Shown: positions 45,292-54,531, counted from the first letter of the stretch. The stretch is DNA of 64,000 nt from Myxococcales bacterium (GCA_012959805.1 DUCN01000011.1:1-64000); one strand, 5' to 3'. Notes: generated by a model from the letters alone, not told the origin. Made by a program: numbers and translations.

Positions 45292-46836
45292 TCAGAGATG
45301 CATTCCAGCCCTTTGGCCGGCACGACCGTTCACTGCTTGTCTCGACCGGATGACTTCGCCGAGTGCGGCAACACCGCGACGGATCTCATCCTCGTCGACA
45401 CATGCGACGGTCAGGCGCATCCCGCGCGAGGGACGGCCATCCGGCATGAAGGAGGCGCCGGGCGAAAAGAGCACGCCGCCGCGTGCCGCATCCGCGAGCA
45501 GGTCCCGCGTATCCACTTCGAAGGGCAGCTCCACCCATAGTTGATAGCCGCCATCCGGCCGGGTCCAGGTCGTTCCCTTCGGCATTTCCAATTCGAGCAT
45601 CTCATTCATGATGGCATGGCGAGATCGAAGCAAGCGTCGCATTCGAACGAGATGTCGATCATAAGCCCCAGACTCGACGAATCGCGCCAAACCCGCCTGG
45701 AGCAGGAGTGCATCCGAGAGATCAGTCGCGTGTTTCAGTGCGACGAGCCCTTCGAGGGCGCGACCGTGGGCAGAAAGCGATCCGACTCGGACACCGGGAA
45801 ACAGCGACTTCGAAAACGAAAAGAGCAACACGACCAGATCCGATTCATCCAACGCCGCAAGTGGCGGAAGTTCATCGCCCTGAAATCGAAGGTCCAGCTC
45901 AAACGCGTCTTCGATCACGGGAACCCCATGGCGCTTCGCAATCTCGAGAACCTGATGCCGACGTTCAATGGACATCGACGTTCCTAGCGGATTATGAAAG
46001 CTCGGAATCGTGTAGAACGCCTTGACTTCAGGCTTGGCGAGAACTCGGTCCAGCGCCTCCGGATCGGCCCCTTCGTCATCCATCGAAACCACCGCCGGGC
46101 TGAGACCAAGACCCGCGAAGGCCGACAAGACATTCGCATAGGTCGGCACCTCGACGGCGATCTGATCCCCTGGCTCAGCGAAGAGACGCAGGGCAAGGGA
46201 TATGCCCTGACTCGCACCGTGACATAACACGAGTTCGTCGGCACTTCGATCAATGCCCTCGGCTCGAAACCGCTCGGCCATCGCGCGACGCAGACGAGGG
46301 TCCCCTTCCGGTGAGGCATAGGAAAAAAGCTCAGGGCCCTCTTCGCGAATCGCCGCATCGATACACTCGCGGAACTCCTCGACCGGATAGAAGCGCGGAT
46401 CGGGAATCAGGCGATGAAACGCAACGACGTCATCGCCCGTCGCATAACGCGGCCGCGTATTGTCCAGCGTAATCAACTGTTCGACCTGGGGCGCCAGAGC
46501 CAACTCGACCTCGGATGCTCGCTCACTGCCACCGGAGGGGGGATACGAGGATGCCACGACGCTCCCTGCTCGCCGACCGGAGGGGCGCACGAAAGTACCC
46601 GCGCCGACCCGCGCCTCCGCCCAACCTTCGGTTGCCAGACGTTCGTAGGCGAGCGCGATCGTATCGCGATGCAATCCAAGCCGTGTCGCCAGCGTTCGAA
46701 TCGCAGGCAATCGATCGCCCGACGCAAGTTCACTTCCCGAGATGAGTGCTTCGATTTGTCCGGCAATCTGCTGATAGACGGACTCATCTGATTCGGAGTC
46801 GATCGTCAGGTGTTCGTGAAGTACCGCTGCGTCCAT
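45292..46836 (-). CDS. pdxR: PdxR-like MocR-family regulator (GntR HTH + aminotransferase domain)
   Basis: 514 residues. A GntR winged HTH at about 20-85 ([55 protein letters not shown]) is joined to a type I aminotransferase-like domain with the PLP-Lys block [13 protein letters not shown]. PdxR proteins sense PLP and control pdxST. Here the gene is upstream of pdxS on the same strand, not divergent as in many bacteria. Perfect inverted repeats lie upstream of both pdxR and pdxS. Confidence 0.88.
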   Translation of the reverse strand: MDAAVLHEHLTIDSESDESVYQQIAGQIEALISGSELASGDRLPAIRTLATRLGLHRDTIALAYERLATEGWAEARVGAGTFVRPSGRRAGSVVASSYPPSGGSERASEVELALAPQVEQLITLDNTRPRYATGDDVVAFHRLIPDPRFYPVEEFRECIDAAIREEGPELFSYASPEGDPRLRRAMAERFRAEGIDRSADELVLCHGASQGISLALRLFAEPGDQIAVEVPTYANVLSAFAGLGLSPAVVSMDDEGADPEALDRVLAKPEVKAFYTIPSFHNPLGTSMSIERRHQVLEIAKRHGVPVIEDAFELDLRFQGDELPPLAALDESDLVVLLFSFSKSLFPGVRVGSLSAHGRALEGLVALKHATDLSDALLLQAGLARFVESGAYDRHLVRMRRLLRSRHAIMNEMLELEMPKGTTWTRPDGGYQLWVELPFEVDTRDLLADAARGGVLFSPGASFMPDGRPSRGMRLTVACVDEDEIRRGVAALGEVIRSRQAVNGRAGQRAGMHL

Positions 46837-46877
46837 CTGAGGGAAATTATCAGGCGGACATCAAGGATGCAACGCCC

Positions 46878-46915
46878 ATTGTCAGGCCATTATTCGCAGA
46901 TTAGAGCCTGACAAT
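46878..46915. promoter_or_regulatory. 10-bp inverted repeat upstream of pdxR
   Basis: ATTGTCAGGC (46878-46887) and GCCTGACAAT (46906-46915) are perfect arms 18 nt apart, between the pth stop and the pdxR start. Arm centres are 28 bp apart. There is no U tract on the minus strand, so this looks more like an operator for autoregulation of pdxR than a pth terminator. Confidence 0.5.
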
Positions 46916-47514
46916 CAAAGGGAAACATTAAATTGTCCCATCGCGGAGGTCACGCCCTCTCGAACAACGACCTCGACGGAATCAGCGGCACGGGCCAGTA
47001 TCGCGGGCAGATGATTAGCTTCTTCATCCTCCGAAAAGTGCTCGAGCACCCAATCCACCACCTCCGACGCCGAACCCGGATGACCGACTCCCACGCGGAG
47101 TCGTGGAATCTCCTTGGTCTCGAGCTCACCCAGGATATTGCCGATGCCGCGATGACCGCCACTTCCACCACTTGGTCGCAGGCGAAGCCGACCCGTCGGC
47201 AAATCCATGTCGTCATAAATCACGAGAAGATCCGAACCCGGTGACAACCCAGGCCAGAACTGGCAGGCCGCACGCACGACTTCGCCGGATCGATTCATGA
47301 AGGTTTGGGGCTTCAAGAGCAGACAAGTCTCCGAGCCGATCTCGACGTAGCAGCCCAAAGCTTCAAGCCGCGGCAGTTTGGACCATTCGCCGCCCGCTCG
47401 ATCTGCCAACCCGTCGACTACCTGGAAACCCACATTGTGCCGGGTTGCCGCATACTCGGGACCCGGATTCCCAAGGCCGACAATCAGCCGCGTCGGAGCG
47501 GGCAGCGTCCGCAT
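46915..47514 (-). CDS. pth: Peptidyl-tRNA hydrolase
   Basis: Frees tRNA from prematurely released peptidyl-tRNA. LIVGLGNPGPEYAATRHNVGFQVVD holds the conserved Asn and catalytic His. KPQTFMNRSGEVV, VIYDDMDLPTGRLRLRPSGGSGGHRGI and RLRVGVG follow. ATG 47514 is chosen, with GAGGG 8 nt upstream; it gives 199 residues, the family size. It lies after rplY in the conserved prs-rplY-pth order. The usual next gene ychF is replaced here by pdxR. Confidence 0.95.
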   Translation of the reverse strand: MRTLPAPTRLIVGLGNPGPEYAATRHNVGFQVVDGLADRAGGEWSKLPRLEALGCYVEIGSETCLLLKPQTFMNRSGEVVRAACQFWPGLSPGSDLLVIYDDMDLPTGRLRLRPSGGSGGHRGIGNILGELETKEIPRLRVGVGHPGSASEVVDWVLEHFSEDEEANHLPAILARAADSVEVVVREGVTSAMGQFNVSL

Positions 47515-47711
47515 CGGCGAAACCCTCGCTGCGCCTTGTCCGTCGTCGACGGCCGAACCGCCCGTTCGATCGAAGTAGCGACGCCAGAGTTGACGCAAGC
47601 CCTGCATCGTCAATGCCTCGACTTTCCGGACTCTTGCGACTTTTGCGACCCACCCCGGGCTCGGCCGATTCCGTGAATCAAGCGCCTTGCGCGGGCCGGC
47701 ATCCGACTGGC

Positions 47712-48395
47712 TTAGCTGCCGCCGTCCTCGGATTTCTCGCCAGCATCCTTCAAGTCGCCTTCAGCGGCCGCCGCGGATTCCTCTTCTTCTCCTTCTACTT
47801 CAGCAGGCTCCCCTTCACCTTCGGCAAGACCACGAGGCACGAGAACCGTCGCAACGGTGAGGGACTCATCGGTATGAAACTCGATGTCATTCGGCACAGT
47901 CAGATCGAAGACGTGAAGAGTATCCCCGAGCTCCATCCCCGAAACATCCACCTCGATGTCGTCGGGAATGGCGTCGGGCATACAAAGAAGCGTGACTTCG
48001 CGGAGCTGCTGATCCAGCACTCCGCCGAGCACCACGCCGGCCGCCGTCCCGGTCAGATGGATGGGAACCGCGATTTCGATCTTCGCCTTGAGGTCAATCT
48101 CTAAAAAGTCGACATGAACCAATCCGCCGCGAACAGGCTCGCGCTGAAGCTCTTTTGCGATCACGGTTCGACCCGATACGGCTGAAGCACCTTCGAGATC
48201 GATCAGCGTATTCACACCGCCATGGCTGGTTTCGAGAAGCCGCTCGAACGCTGCCGCATCAAAAGAGATCGCAGTGGCCTCTCGACCGCCCCCGTATACG
48301 ACGCCGGGCGCCATCCCGAGCATGCGAAGTCGGCGAGCATTGCCCGTGCCACGCGAGTCCCGCGCTTCGACTGCGAATTTAACATCACCCATCAT
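47712..48395 (-). CDS. rplY: 50S ribosomal protein L25 (Ctc-type)
   Basis: Two-domain L25/TL5/Ctc protein of about 227 residues. The N-terminal 5S-rRNA-binding domain is FAVEARDSRGTGNARRLRMLGMAPGVVYGGG and the C-terminal domain has VPIHLTGTAAGVVLGGVLDQQLREV and FDLTVPNDIEFHTDESL. An acidic, Ala-rich tail of about 35 residues ends it. The start ATG 48395 has AGGAG 5 nt upstream. It lies between prs and pth. Confidence 0.95.
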   Translation of the reverse strand: MMGDVKFAVEARDSRGTGNARRLRMLGMAPGVVYGGGREATAISFDAAAFERLLETSHGGVNTLIDLEGASAVSGRTVIAKELQREPVRGGLVHVDFLEIDLKAKIEIAVPIHLTGTAAGVVLGGVLDQQLREVTLLCMPDAIPDDIEVDVSGMELGDTLHVFDLTVPNDIEFHTDESLTVATVLVPRGLAEGEGEPAEVEGEEEESAAAAEGDLKDAGEKSEDGGS

Positions 48396-48489
48396 TTTTC
48401 TCCTCGCCGACGACTTGCCAATAAGAAGGCGACCGCTGCCCTGCAACGTCCGCCGATTGCGTCGGCCCAAATATTGTTAGTCGAGAACC

Positions 48490-49425
48490 TTAGAATAGAG
48501 AGCTTACGCTCTCCTCATTGTTGATGCGTCGGATCGCTTCGCCGATAGGAGCGGCAACGGAAACGACGTGGAATTTCCCGATGTCCACGGCATCGGGACG
48601 CAACGGAATCGTATCGGTCACAATGACCTGTGTGAGAGGCGATTCCGAAATTCGCTTGATCGCGGGACCCGAAAGGACGGGATGTGTGATCGCGGCATGC
48701 ACCGCGATCGCCCCGTTTTCAATCAGACTTCGAGCAGCCTCACAGAGAGTTCCCGCCGTGTCGACCATATCATCGACGATGACACAGGTCTTCCCCTTCA
48801 CATCGCCGATGATATTCATGACTTCGGCGACATTCGCGACTTCGCGACGCTTATCAATGATGACAAGGTCGGCGTCGAGGCGCTTCGCGTACGCACGCGC
48901 CCGCTCTGTTCCGCCCGCATCCGGGGACACCACAGTCAACCCACTTCCGATTCGCCGCTCGATCGCATCGAGCATGAGTGGCGTCGAATAGAGATTATCG
49001 ACTGGGATGTTGAAGAAGCCTTGGATTTGACCCGAGTGGAGGTCCATGCAGAGAACCCGGTCCGTGCCCGCCGTATGAATCAGATCAGCAACGAGCTTTG
49101 CTGTAATCGGCACGCGCGGCCGAACTTTTCGATCTTGGCGGGCATAGCCGTAATAGGGGATGACGGCGGTAATTCGCCGAGCCGACGCTCGCTTCAGAGC
49201 GTCGATCATGATCAGCAACTCCATCAAGTGGCCGTTTTGCGGAGAGCAGGTCGGTTGCAGAGCGAAACAATCCAGGCCGCGAACGTTCTCACCAATCTCG
49301 ATCGCGCATTCGCCATCGCTAAAAGTTCCGACTTCCGCAGCACCAAGTTCAACGTCGAGGTAGCTCGCAACAGAGCGCGCGAGTGCGACGTTCGCGTTTC
49401 CGGTGAACAACTTGAGATCATGCAT
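48490..49425 (-). CDS. prs: Ribose-phosphate pyrophosphokinase
   Basis: Makes PRPP from ribose 5-phosphate and ATP. Canonical blocks: [69 protein letters not shown] (catalytic flexible loop), [16 protein letters not shown], and the PRPP-binding [17 protein letters not shown] 49425 gives 311 residues, normal size. It follows tRNA-Gln on the same strand after about 300 bp. Confidence 0.96.
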   Translation of the reverse strand: MHDLKLFTGNANVALARSVASYLDVELGAAEVGTFSDGECAIEIGENVRGLDCFALQPTCSPQNGHLMELLIMIDALKRASARRITAVIPYYGYARQDRKVRPRVPITAKLVADLIHTAGTDRVLCMDLHSGQIQGFFNIPVDNLYSTPLMLDAIERRIGSGLTVVSPDAGGTERARAYAKRLDADLVIIDKRREVANVAEVMNIIGDVKGKTCVIVDDMVDTAGTLCEAARSLIENGAIAVHAAITHPVLSGPAIKRISESPLTQVIVTDTIPLRPDAVDIGKFHVVSVAAPIGEAIRRINNEESVSSLF

Positions 49426-49722
49426 TGGCTCGCGTTCCCCTTCTCTGTTTGCTCGGTTGGCCTGCTGTTTCCGACTTGAAATTTCGATGATCTCGACCAT
49501 GTATCCGCCTCGGCCACACCCGGGCCTCTCCGGAACCAAAAACCTTCGCACGAGTCGTCCAGTCGGACGACAATGTCTGCAACTGACTTCTTTTCCGCTG
49601 CTTCCCGCTGCTCTTCTTCTAGCGCCGACTTGTTCTACAACCTTCCATCGGGTCACCGCTTGCGTGCGCAACGCCGAGCGCGACCGGTTCGGGCGACAGC
49701 ACCCAAACTTTGCGCCAGGTTC
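49426..49722. other. prs leader region
   Basis: About 297 bases between tRNA-Gln and prs on the minus strand. The prs frame stays open upstream to 49671, but the codons (Arg/Gly/Ala scattered) look non-coding and the Prs family begins at 49425. No riboswitch or clear terminator was seen. Confidence 0.35.
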
Positions 49723-49797
49723 TGGCTGGGGCGGTAGGATTCGAACCTACAGATGGCGGCTCCAAAGGCCGCTGCCTTACCATTTGGCGACGCCCCA
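49723..49797 (-). tRNA. tRNA-Gln (anticodon TTG)
   Basis: Read on the minus strand: acceptor TGGGGCG pairs with CGCCCCA, discriminator G, then an encoded CCA end (49723-49725). The anticodon arm is GCGGC-CTTTGGA-GCCGC, so the anticodon is TTG and reads CAA. The T arm has GTAGG-TTCGAAT-CCTAC. 75 nt. The U1-A72 pair is typical of tRNA-Gln. The first 21 nt (49777-49797) also encode the last six codons and the stop of ispE. Placement between ispE and prs is a known conserved arrangement. Confidence 0.96.
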
Positions 49798-50760
49798 AGA
49801 AAATTCGTCGATTGGTTCACCTTCCGTGATGATCCGAGTCACCTGAATCCAGCATTCGTCCGCTTCCGAATCTCGCAGCGTGAGAGCCGCTCTTCCGGCC
49901 AATTCCTGCGACCTGAAGACGCCGAAAACGGTCGATCCACTACCCGACATGCTGATTCCGATGGCTCCGACCTCGCCCAGTCGCTCAATCAGTCGGCCCA
50001 CCGGCGGGCAAAGTCGTCTTGCCGCCGGTTCGAGATCGTTGATCAGCAATGCCCCGAGGGCAGAGCCCAAATCTCCAGTCTCATCACGCAGTTGTGAAAT
50101 CGCCCGCATCGTAGAGCCTGGCCTAGCGTCCGTCAACGCGCTGCGTAATGCATCCGTCGCGCGATAAACCTCAGCCGTCGCGAGAGAAATCCCAGGGTTG
50201 ACGACAACGAGATTCAGGGCCGGAATGTCCGCCAATCGCTCGACCTTCTCGCCGATTCCAGAAACGAATGCCGGCGACGGGGACAGAAAGAAAGGCACGT
50301 CCGCGCCAAGGCCGAGAGCAAGCGCATGTAGCGTCTCATCCGCCACTGCCGCATCGCAAAGCGAGGCTAGGGCGACAAGAACCGCCGCTGCATCGCTGGA
50401 TCCACCACCGAGCCCCCCTCCAGCGGGAATTCGCTTGGTCAGACGAAGGCCGATTCGAGCGTCGAAACCGGTCTCCTTGCAAAAGGCCATCGCCGCTCGG
50501 CAGACCAGGTTATCCGGCCCTCCGGTGACCGCCGACAAGTCGTCGGGGAGCTCACCGGCTTCGGGCGCGACCATTTCGAGTTCAACCCCCGGCTCTCCTG
50601 GCAGGATTCGGACTTCGACGTCATCCCAGACACCGATCGGCGCAAACACGCTTTCGAGGTTGTGATAGCCATCGGCGCGGACATCGAGCAGCCGCAGGCC
50701 GAGATTAATTTTGGCCGGCGCGCGCAGATGCCGGATTTTCTCATTCAACGGGACGGTCAC
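49777..50760 (-). CDS. ispE: 4-diphosphocytidyl-2-C-methyl-D-erythritol kinase
   Basis: MEP-pathway GHMP kinase of about 327 residues. Start block LRAPAKINLGLRLLDVRADGYHNLESVFAPIG, ATP loop RIPAGGGLGGGSSDAAAVL, substrate block GADVPFFL and GHMP motif 3 ISMSGSGSTVFGVF. GTG 50760 overlaps the DUF1844 stop as GTGA. At the 3' end the frame runs into tRNA-Gln: the last codons TGG GGC GTC GCC AAA TGG and stop TAA are the acceptor/D-arm bases of the tRNA. RNase P cleavage at the tRNA 5' end would cut the message before its stop. Confidence 0.94.
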   Translation of the reverse strand: MTVPLNEKIRHLRAPAKINLGLRLLDVRADGYHNLESVFAPIGVWDDVEVRILPGEPGVELEMVAPEAGELPDDLSAVTGGPDNLVCRAAMAFCKETGFDARIGLRLTKRIPAGGGLGGGSSDAAAVLVALASLCDAAVADETLHALALGLGADVPFFLSPSPAFVSGIGEKVERLADIPALNLVVVNPGISLATAEVYRATDALRSALTDARPGSTMRAISQLRDETGDLGSALGALLINDLEPAARRLCPPVGRLIERLGEVGAIGISMSGSGSTVFGVFRSQELAGRAALTLRDSEADECWIQVTRIITEGEPIDEFSWGVAKW

Positions 50761-51089
50761 CGACTGGCTTCGACGAAACGCATGCGGAGCTCGTAGAGAA
50801 GCGATTCGATCAATTTGCGCTCCTCTTGCTCCAGATTGCCCCGCGTCTTTTCCCTCAGCATTTCGAGGGTATCGATGGTCTGCTGCGCAACGAGCGGGTC
50901 CGCGGCGGATTTCTCGCCCGAACTCGGGTCCGGCATGACGCCCAGCTGATACAGCGCGGTCGTCCCCAGGGACAATACGAAGGTCGAGAAATCGACCTTC
51001 GGCAGGGCCGAATCCGACGGGCCCTGCTCCCCCGGAGTCTCTGCTGCTTCCGAACTTTCGGGATCGATCTCGTCGTCGTTTTTCGCCAT
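50757..51089 (-). CDS. DUF1844 family protein
   Basis: 110 residues. The N-terminal third is acidic and probably disordered (Asp/Glu/Ser/Pro). The conserved part is LPKVDFSTFVLSLGTTALYQLGVMPDP, then PLVAQQTIDTLEMLREKTRGNLEQEERKLIESLLYELRMRFVEA. This is the DUF1844 pattern known from deltaproteobacteria and relatives, with unknown function. It overlaps ispE by 4 nt, so it is co-translated with isoprenoid synthesis. Confidence 0.85.
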   Translation of the reverse strand: MAKNDDEIDPESSEAAETPGEQGPSDSALPKVDFSTFVLSLGTTALYQLGVMPDPSSGEKSAADPLVAQQTIDTLEMLREKTRGNLEQEERKLIESLLYELRMRFVEASR

Positions 51090-51156
51090 GCCTCACTACC
51101 CTCCGAGTCTTGACTGCCTGTTTCGACTTCCGATTGGAACGACTGTTCCGCGCAGC

Positions 51157-51798
51157 CTAGCCGACGGATCTGCCATCCTGGTCGAGCCGCATCATCTCGC
51201 GATAAGCGTAGAAAAAGCGTTGACCGGCGGTGACCACCGTTCCGATGGCCAACACCCAGAGAATGGGCCAGAGAATTCCGAGGATCGCACCCACTCCGAG
51301 CAGACCGATCCGCTCACCGCGTTCGAGAAGCCCACCTGGCATTCGCGGCACCACTGCCTCGGCACGCGCCTTGGCGTAGGAGGTCAGGACAGAGGCTACG
51401 AGAATCACAGCGCAGAGCACGATTCCCAATTCATTGGGTTTTCCAACCGCGAAGGAGCCAGCCTGCAGAACCGGAACCTGTGCGAAATGAACCAGCAACC
51501 CGACCATGACCAGAATGTCGACTACACGCTCCAGCGTCGAGTCCAGAAAAGCGCCGAAGCGCGTCGAAATCTCGAAATGCCGTGCGATGACGCCGTCCAC
51601 GAGGTCGAAGAAGCCACCGACGAGCAGGAGGCATCCCGCCACTCGAAAGGACCCCTGCGCGAAGGCCAGGCCCGCGCTTCCCGCGATCAGCGTACCGAGA
51701 ATCGTCAGACAGTTGGGATTGATTCGATGCCAGAACAGGAACGGGAAGCCCGCATGAATCCAACCATCGATCCGATGACCGAGTCGTTCCTTGATCAC
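51157..51798 (-). CDS. CDP-alcohol phosphatidyltransferase family protein
   Basis: A 213-residue membrane enzyme that swaps CMP of CDP-diacylglycerol for an alcohol head group. The signature reads DLVDGVIARHFEISTRFGAFLDSTLERVVD, so DxxDGxxAR and GxxxD are present, but the last position of the DxxxD pair is Glu (DSTLE). Several hydrophobic segments follow, as expected. The RFGAFLDS form is like PgsA1-type enzymes, but the head group is uncertain. It lies 67 nt before the DUF1844 gene on the same strand. Confidence 0.85.
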   Translation of the reverse strand: MIKERLGHRIDGWIHAGFPFLFWHRINPNCLTILGTLIAGSAGLAFAQGSFRVAGCLLLVGGFFDLVDGVIARHFEISTRFGAFLDSTLERVVDILVMVGLLVHFAQVPVLQAGSFAVGKPNELGIVLCAVILVASVLTSYAKARAEAVVPRMPGGLLERGERIGLLGVGAILGILWPILWVLAIGTVVTAGQRFFYAYREMMRLDQDGRSVG

Positions 51799-51871
51799 TC
51801 GTCGCCCCGAATTCGTTCAGTGTCGAATGGGCCGACCCCTCGCAGCCGAGCTCAAATCAGTCTGATTCAGC

Positions 51872-51934
51872 GTCGCGACCCGATTGAATGTCGCGGCCCT
51901 ATTCAGTGTCGCGACCCGATTCAGTGTCGCGACC
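51872..51934. repeat. 18-bp tandem repeat, 3.5 copies
   Basis: The unit is GTCGCGACCCGATTCAGT on the plus strand, at 51872, 51890, 51908 and a half copy at 51926, with a few differences between copies. Being 18 bp it stays in frame and encodes SGRDTE hexapeptides at the C-terminus of the adjacent minus-strand gene. One copy carries a TAG stop (51899-51901) at the place where other copies have TCG. Confidence 0.9.
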
Positions 51935-52333
51935 GAAGCTACCAGCGCCACCGGCGGTTTCTCCGGGAAACGTGCCCGCGGAGCCCTGATCGCGGGGCGT
52001 AGAGGGCTCTGGAGACGCGGTCGCCCGCGAAATCGGTGATGTCGGGGGCACGGAAGAAGTCGTAGAAGAAGGCGCGGCGGGAGGTGACGGCGGCGCAGCG
52101 CTGGTCGAGAAATCACCGGCGAGTGGTGTCGATGCCTCGGTCTGCAATTCCGGGGTCGAAGGCGGCGCGGACGCGACCTCGGAAGCGTCATCTTCCTCGC
52201 CACAAGTCGTCATCTTCTCGGAGACATCCTCTAGAGCTGCGAGGTAGGCGTCCTCCGTGGAGGAGTCGACCCAGCCGGCACGAGTCTTTAATCGACTGTC
52301 GAAGCGAAGGCGCTGTACTGACTCTCTATCCAT
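51899..52333 (-). CDS. Hypothetical protein with Ser/Pro/Ala-rich tail
   Basis: 144 residues. The N-terminal 50 (SVQRLRFDSRLKTRAGWVDSSTEDAYLAALEDVSEKMTTCGEEDD) look ordered and resemble a small deltaproteobacterial protein type that I cannot name. The rest is Ser/Pro/Thr/Ala-rich and ends in SGRDTE repeats from an 18-bp tandem repeat. The stop is an amber codon inside a repeat unit; reading past it gives 13 more codons in the same pattern to TGA at 51857-51859. GGAG lies 9 nt before ATG 52333. Confidence 0.65.
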   Translation of the reverse strand: MDRESVQRLRFDSRLKTRAGWVDSSTEDAYLAALEDVSEKMTTCGEEDDASEVASAPPSTPELQTEASTPLAGDFSTSAAPPSPPAAPSSTTSSVPPTSPISRATASPEPSTPRDQGSAGTFPGETAGGAGSFGRDTESGRDTE

Positions 52334-52566
52334 GATTTCGTTCTCCAGTTAAACCGGCGTTCGGCCAGTTGCGGCGCGGCAGGCTAGCAGCCTCTTCGAA
52401 AACCTGCCGCCATCGGGCGATCCGGGCGATCCGCGCCTCGGTCACGACTCCGAATCGAACTCTTTCGGTTTCGTTGGCTCCCTATTCGAGTGTGAAATTG
52501 ACTGTCACTAAGCCGCCCGGTAGGGTGCGCCGGGGAATTCCTTCATTGCATCGACTCGGTCGCGAC

Positions 52567-53394
52567 ATGAATCATCAAAATTCAGACGAAGAGGGGATTG
52601 CCTCGCCCGGTCGACGTCCATTCAACATCACAATGCTACCGATCGTCGTCGCGCTTTCCGTTCTGGTTTCGTGTGCGGAGAAGGTTCCCACCTTTGAAGA
52701 GACCAAGCCTGCCGACGAACTCTACGCGGAAGGGCTCGAAATTCTCGAGGGCCGACGAATCCTCTGGATGTTCACCCTCGTCAACTACGACCTCGCGATC
52801 GATAGCTTTCAGGCCATCATCGACAACTATCCCTACAGCGATTACGAGCAGAAGGCCCTGCTCAAGATCGCGGACGCGTATTTCAACGATCATCGCTACG
52901 AAGAGGCACTCGCTTACTATCAGGATTTCGCCGATCTCCATCCGGGTCATGAAAAGGTGCCACTGGCGATGTTGCGCATCGCGGAATGCCATCTGAATCA
53001 GATTCAATCGATCGATCGTGACCAGACCGCCACCAATCAGGCAACTGAAGCACTCTCGACATTGATGCGAGCCCATCCCTACGCCGTAGAAACGCGCCGG
53101 GGCGAAGAGTTGATGGTCGAACTTCGAACGCAACTCGCACTCAACATGCTTCACATCGCCGATTTCTATCGCGTTCGAACCCAGTGGCAGTCCGCGGCGG
53201 TTCGCTATCGACGCGTTCTCGACGAATTCCCAGGGCTCGGTCTCGACGCTCGCTCACTCTTTCGTCTAGGGCTTTGCCTCGAAAACATGCGGCGTGAAGA
53301 CGAGGCCCTTCGGCTCTATCACGTCGTCGTCGAGAATTATTCCGAATCTGCGTCGGCCGACCGGGCTCGTTTGCGCATCGCGAGAGCCGAATAG
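52567..53394 (+). CDS. bamD: BamD-like outer-membrane assembly lipoprotein
   Basis: 275 residues. A lipoprotein signal has lipobox LVSC with Cys near residue 36. TPR-like repeats follow (ADELYAEGLEIL, YDLAIDSFQAIIDNYPYSDYEQKALLKIADAYF, YEEALAYYQDFADLHPGH, WQSAAVRYRRVLDEFPG), the BamD/YfiO pattern with its conserved YPYSDYEQKA. BamD binds BamA and helps insert outer-membrane beta-barrels. ATG 52567 gives a long n-region; ATG 52633 is a possible shorter start. bamA is not in the window. Confidence 0.82.
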   Translation: MNHQNSDEEGIASPGRRPFNITMLPIVVALSVLVSCAEKVPTFEETKPADELYAEGLEILEGRRILWMFTLVNYDLAIDSFQAIIDNYPYSDYEQKALLKIADAYFNDHRYEEALAYYQDFADLHPGHEKVPLAMLRIAECHLNQIQSIDRDQTATNQATEALSTLMRAHPYAVETRRGEELMVELRTQLALNMLHIADFYRVRTQWQSAAVRYRRVLDEFPGLGLDARSLFRLGLCLENMRREDEALRLYHVVVENYSESASADRARLRIARAE

Positions 53395-53481
53395 CGCGCT
53401 CGACGCGAAGGAAATGCACCCGACCGGCGTCCATCGAGCTCCACCTCACCCCCCAAACCCTCTCGACTTGAAGGAAGCGAA

Positions 53482-54531
53482 ATGCGATCCTTTAGCTCGT
53501 TCCATGCAAGGGGAGATCGGCTTGGAGATTCAGCGGCGGCTTCAAACGTGAAAACACCGGCCTCCTCCAGCCCTTCCTCGACGATTCCCTCGCGCGCAGA
53601 ACCGACCACACGGCCAATAGCGCCTCCCCGAGGTCAAGCCCCCCAACAGCCTGCGCACGGCCGTCTGGGATCAGTGGCAACCGATCGAGAAATTTTCCTG
53701 CGTGGCAAACGTGCCTTTGCCCGAGGCGATGACGCCGGTGCACTCGATAATCTGACCCGCCTGATCTCCCATGGCTTCGAATATGCCGACGTCTATTACA
53801 TGCTTGGAATGGTGCATGAACGCCGCGGCGAGATCGACACAGCCGTTCACAGCCTCCGCCGAGCCATTCGAATCAACCCATCCTACGTGGAGGCCCTACT
53901 CGCATTGGCCAGTCTGCATGAGCAGCGTGGCGATTTCGACCAATCACAAGGCTATGCCGAACGCGCGAGCCAACTCTCGAGACCCAGCGCCGGCGGCCTC
54001 GATCCGACGACCCGTGGCAAGCTTGCCAACCAACAGGCCGCGCTGGGAGACGCACTTGCACAGTCCGGCGAGCGCCCCGACGCGATCCTGGAATACCGGC
54101 GGGCCCTTGACCGCTGTCCAACATTTCACGACGTACGACATCGACTCGGCGTCACTCTGCGCGAAGCCGGCCTGCCATCTCAGGCCGCACTCGAGTTCCA
54201 GCAGATCTTGCGCGCTCATCCGCGCATGCTCGATAGTCAGGTCCAGCTCGGCCTGACCTACTACTCGATGGGTCGTACTCCGAAAGCGATTACTGAATGG
54301 GAGGCGGTTCTCGAAAAGGATCTGAGTCGCGACGACGCCCGAATGTATCTGCGCCTCGTTCGTAACGTGCAGAACCGCGCCGCAGGCTCTGCGATCAAGA
54401 AGCCGGCAGTGACTGTCGAGGCCGCACGAGACAACGACTCAAACGGCAAGCACGGCTCCTCGGACGAGACCGAGATCTCAGCCTGGGCGACGTCACTGCT
54501 GACCTCGCCCCCCGGAGATCCAACCCCATGA
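53482..54531 (+). CDS. TPR-repeat protein
   Basis: 349 residues. The first 65 are Ser/Pro-rich and probably disordered. Tetratricopeptide repeats run from about 70 to 280: ADVYYMLGMVHERRGEIDTAVHSLRRAIRINPSY, VEALLALASLHEQRGDFDQSQGYAERA, LGDALAQSGERPDAILEYRRALDRCP and LQLGLTYYSMGRTPKAITEWEAVLEKD-like units. No signal peptide is seen. The protein is probably a scaffold. It overlaps cvpA by ATGA, linking it to the envelope/glycan run that follows. Confidence 0.8.
   Translation: MRSFSSFHARGDRLGDSAAASNVKTPASSSPSSTIPSRAEPTTRPIAPPRGQAPQQPAHGRLGSVATDREIFLRGKRAFARGDDAGALDNLTRLISHGFEYADVYYMLGMVHERRGEIDTAVHSLRRAIRINPSYVEALLALASLHEQRGDFDQSQGYAERASQLSRPSAGGLDPTTRGKLANQQAALGDALAQSGERPDAILEYRRALDRCPTFHDVRHRLGVTLREAGLPSQAALEFQQILRAHPRMLDSQVQLGLTYYSMGRTPKAITEWEAVLEKDLSRDDARMYLRLVRNVQNRAAGSAIKKPAVTVEAARDNDSNGKHGSSDETEISAWATSLLTSPPGDPTP

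Noticed and set aside
49426..49671. N-terminal extension of Prs to 49671
   Set aside because: The added 82 codons look non-coding, and Prs proteins begin at the [16 protein letters not shown] start at 49425.
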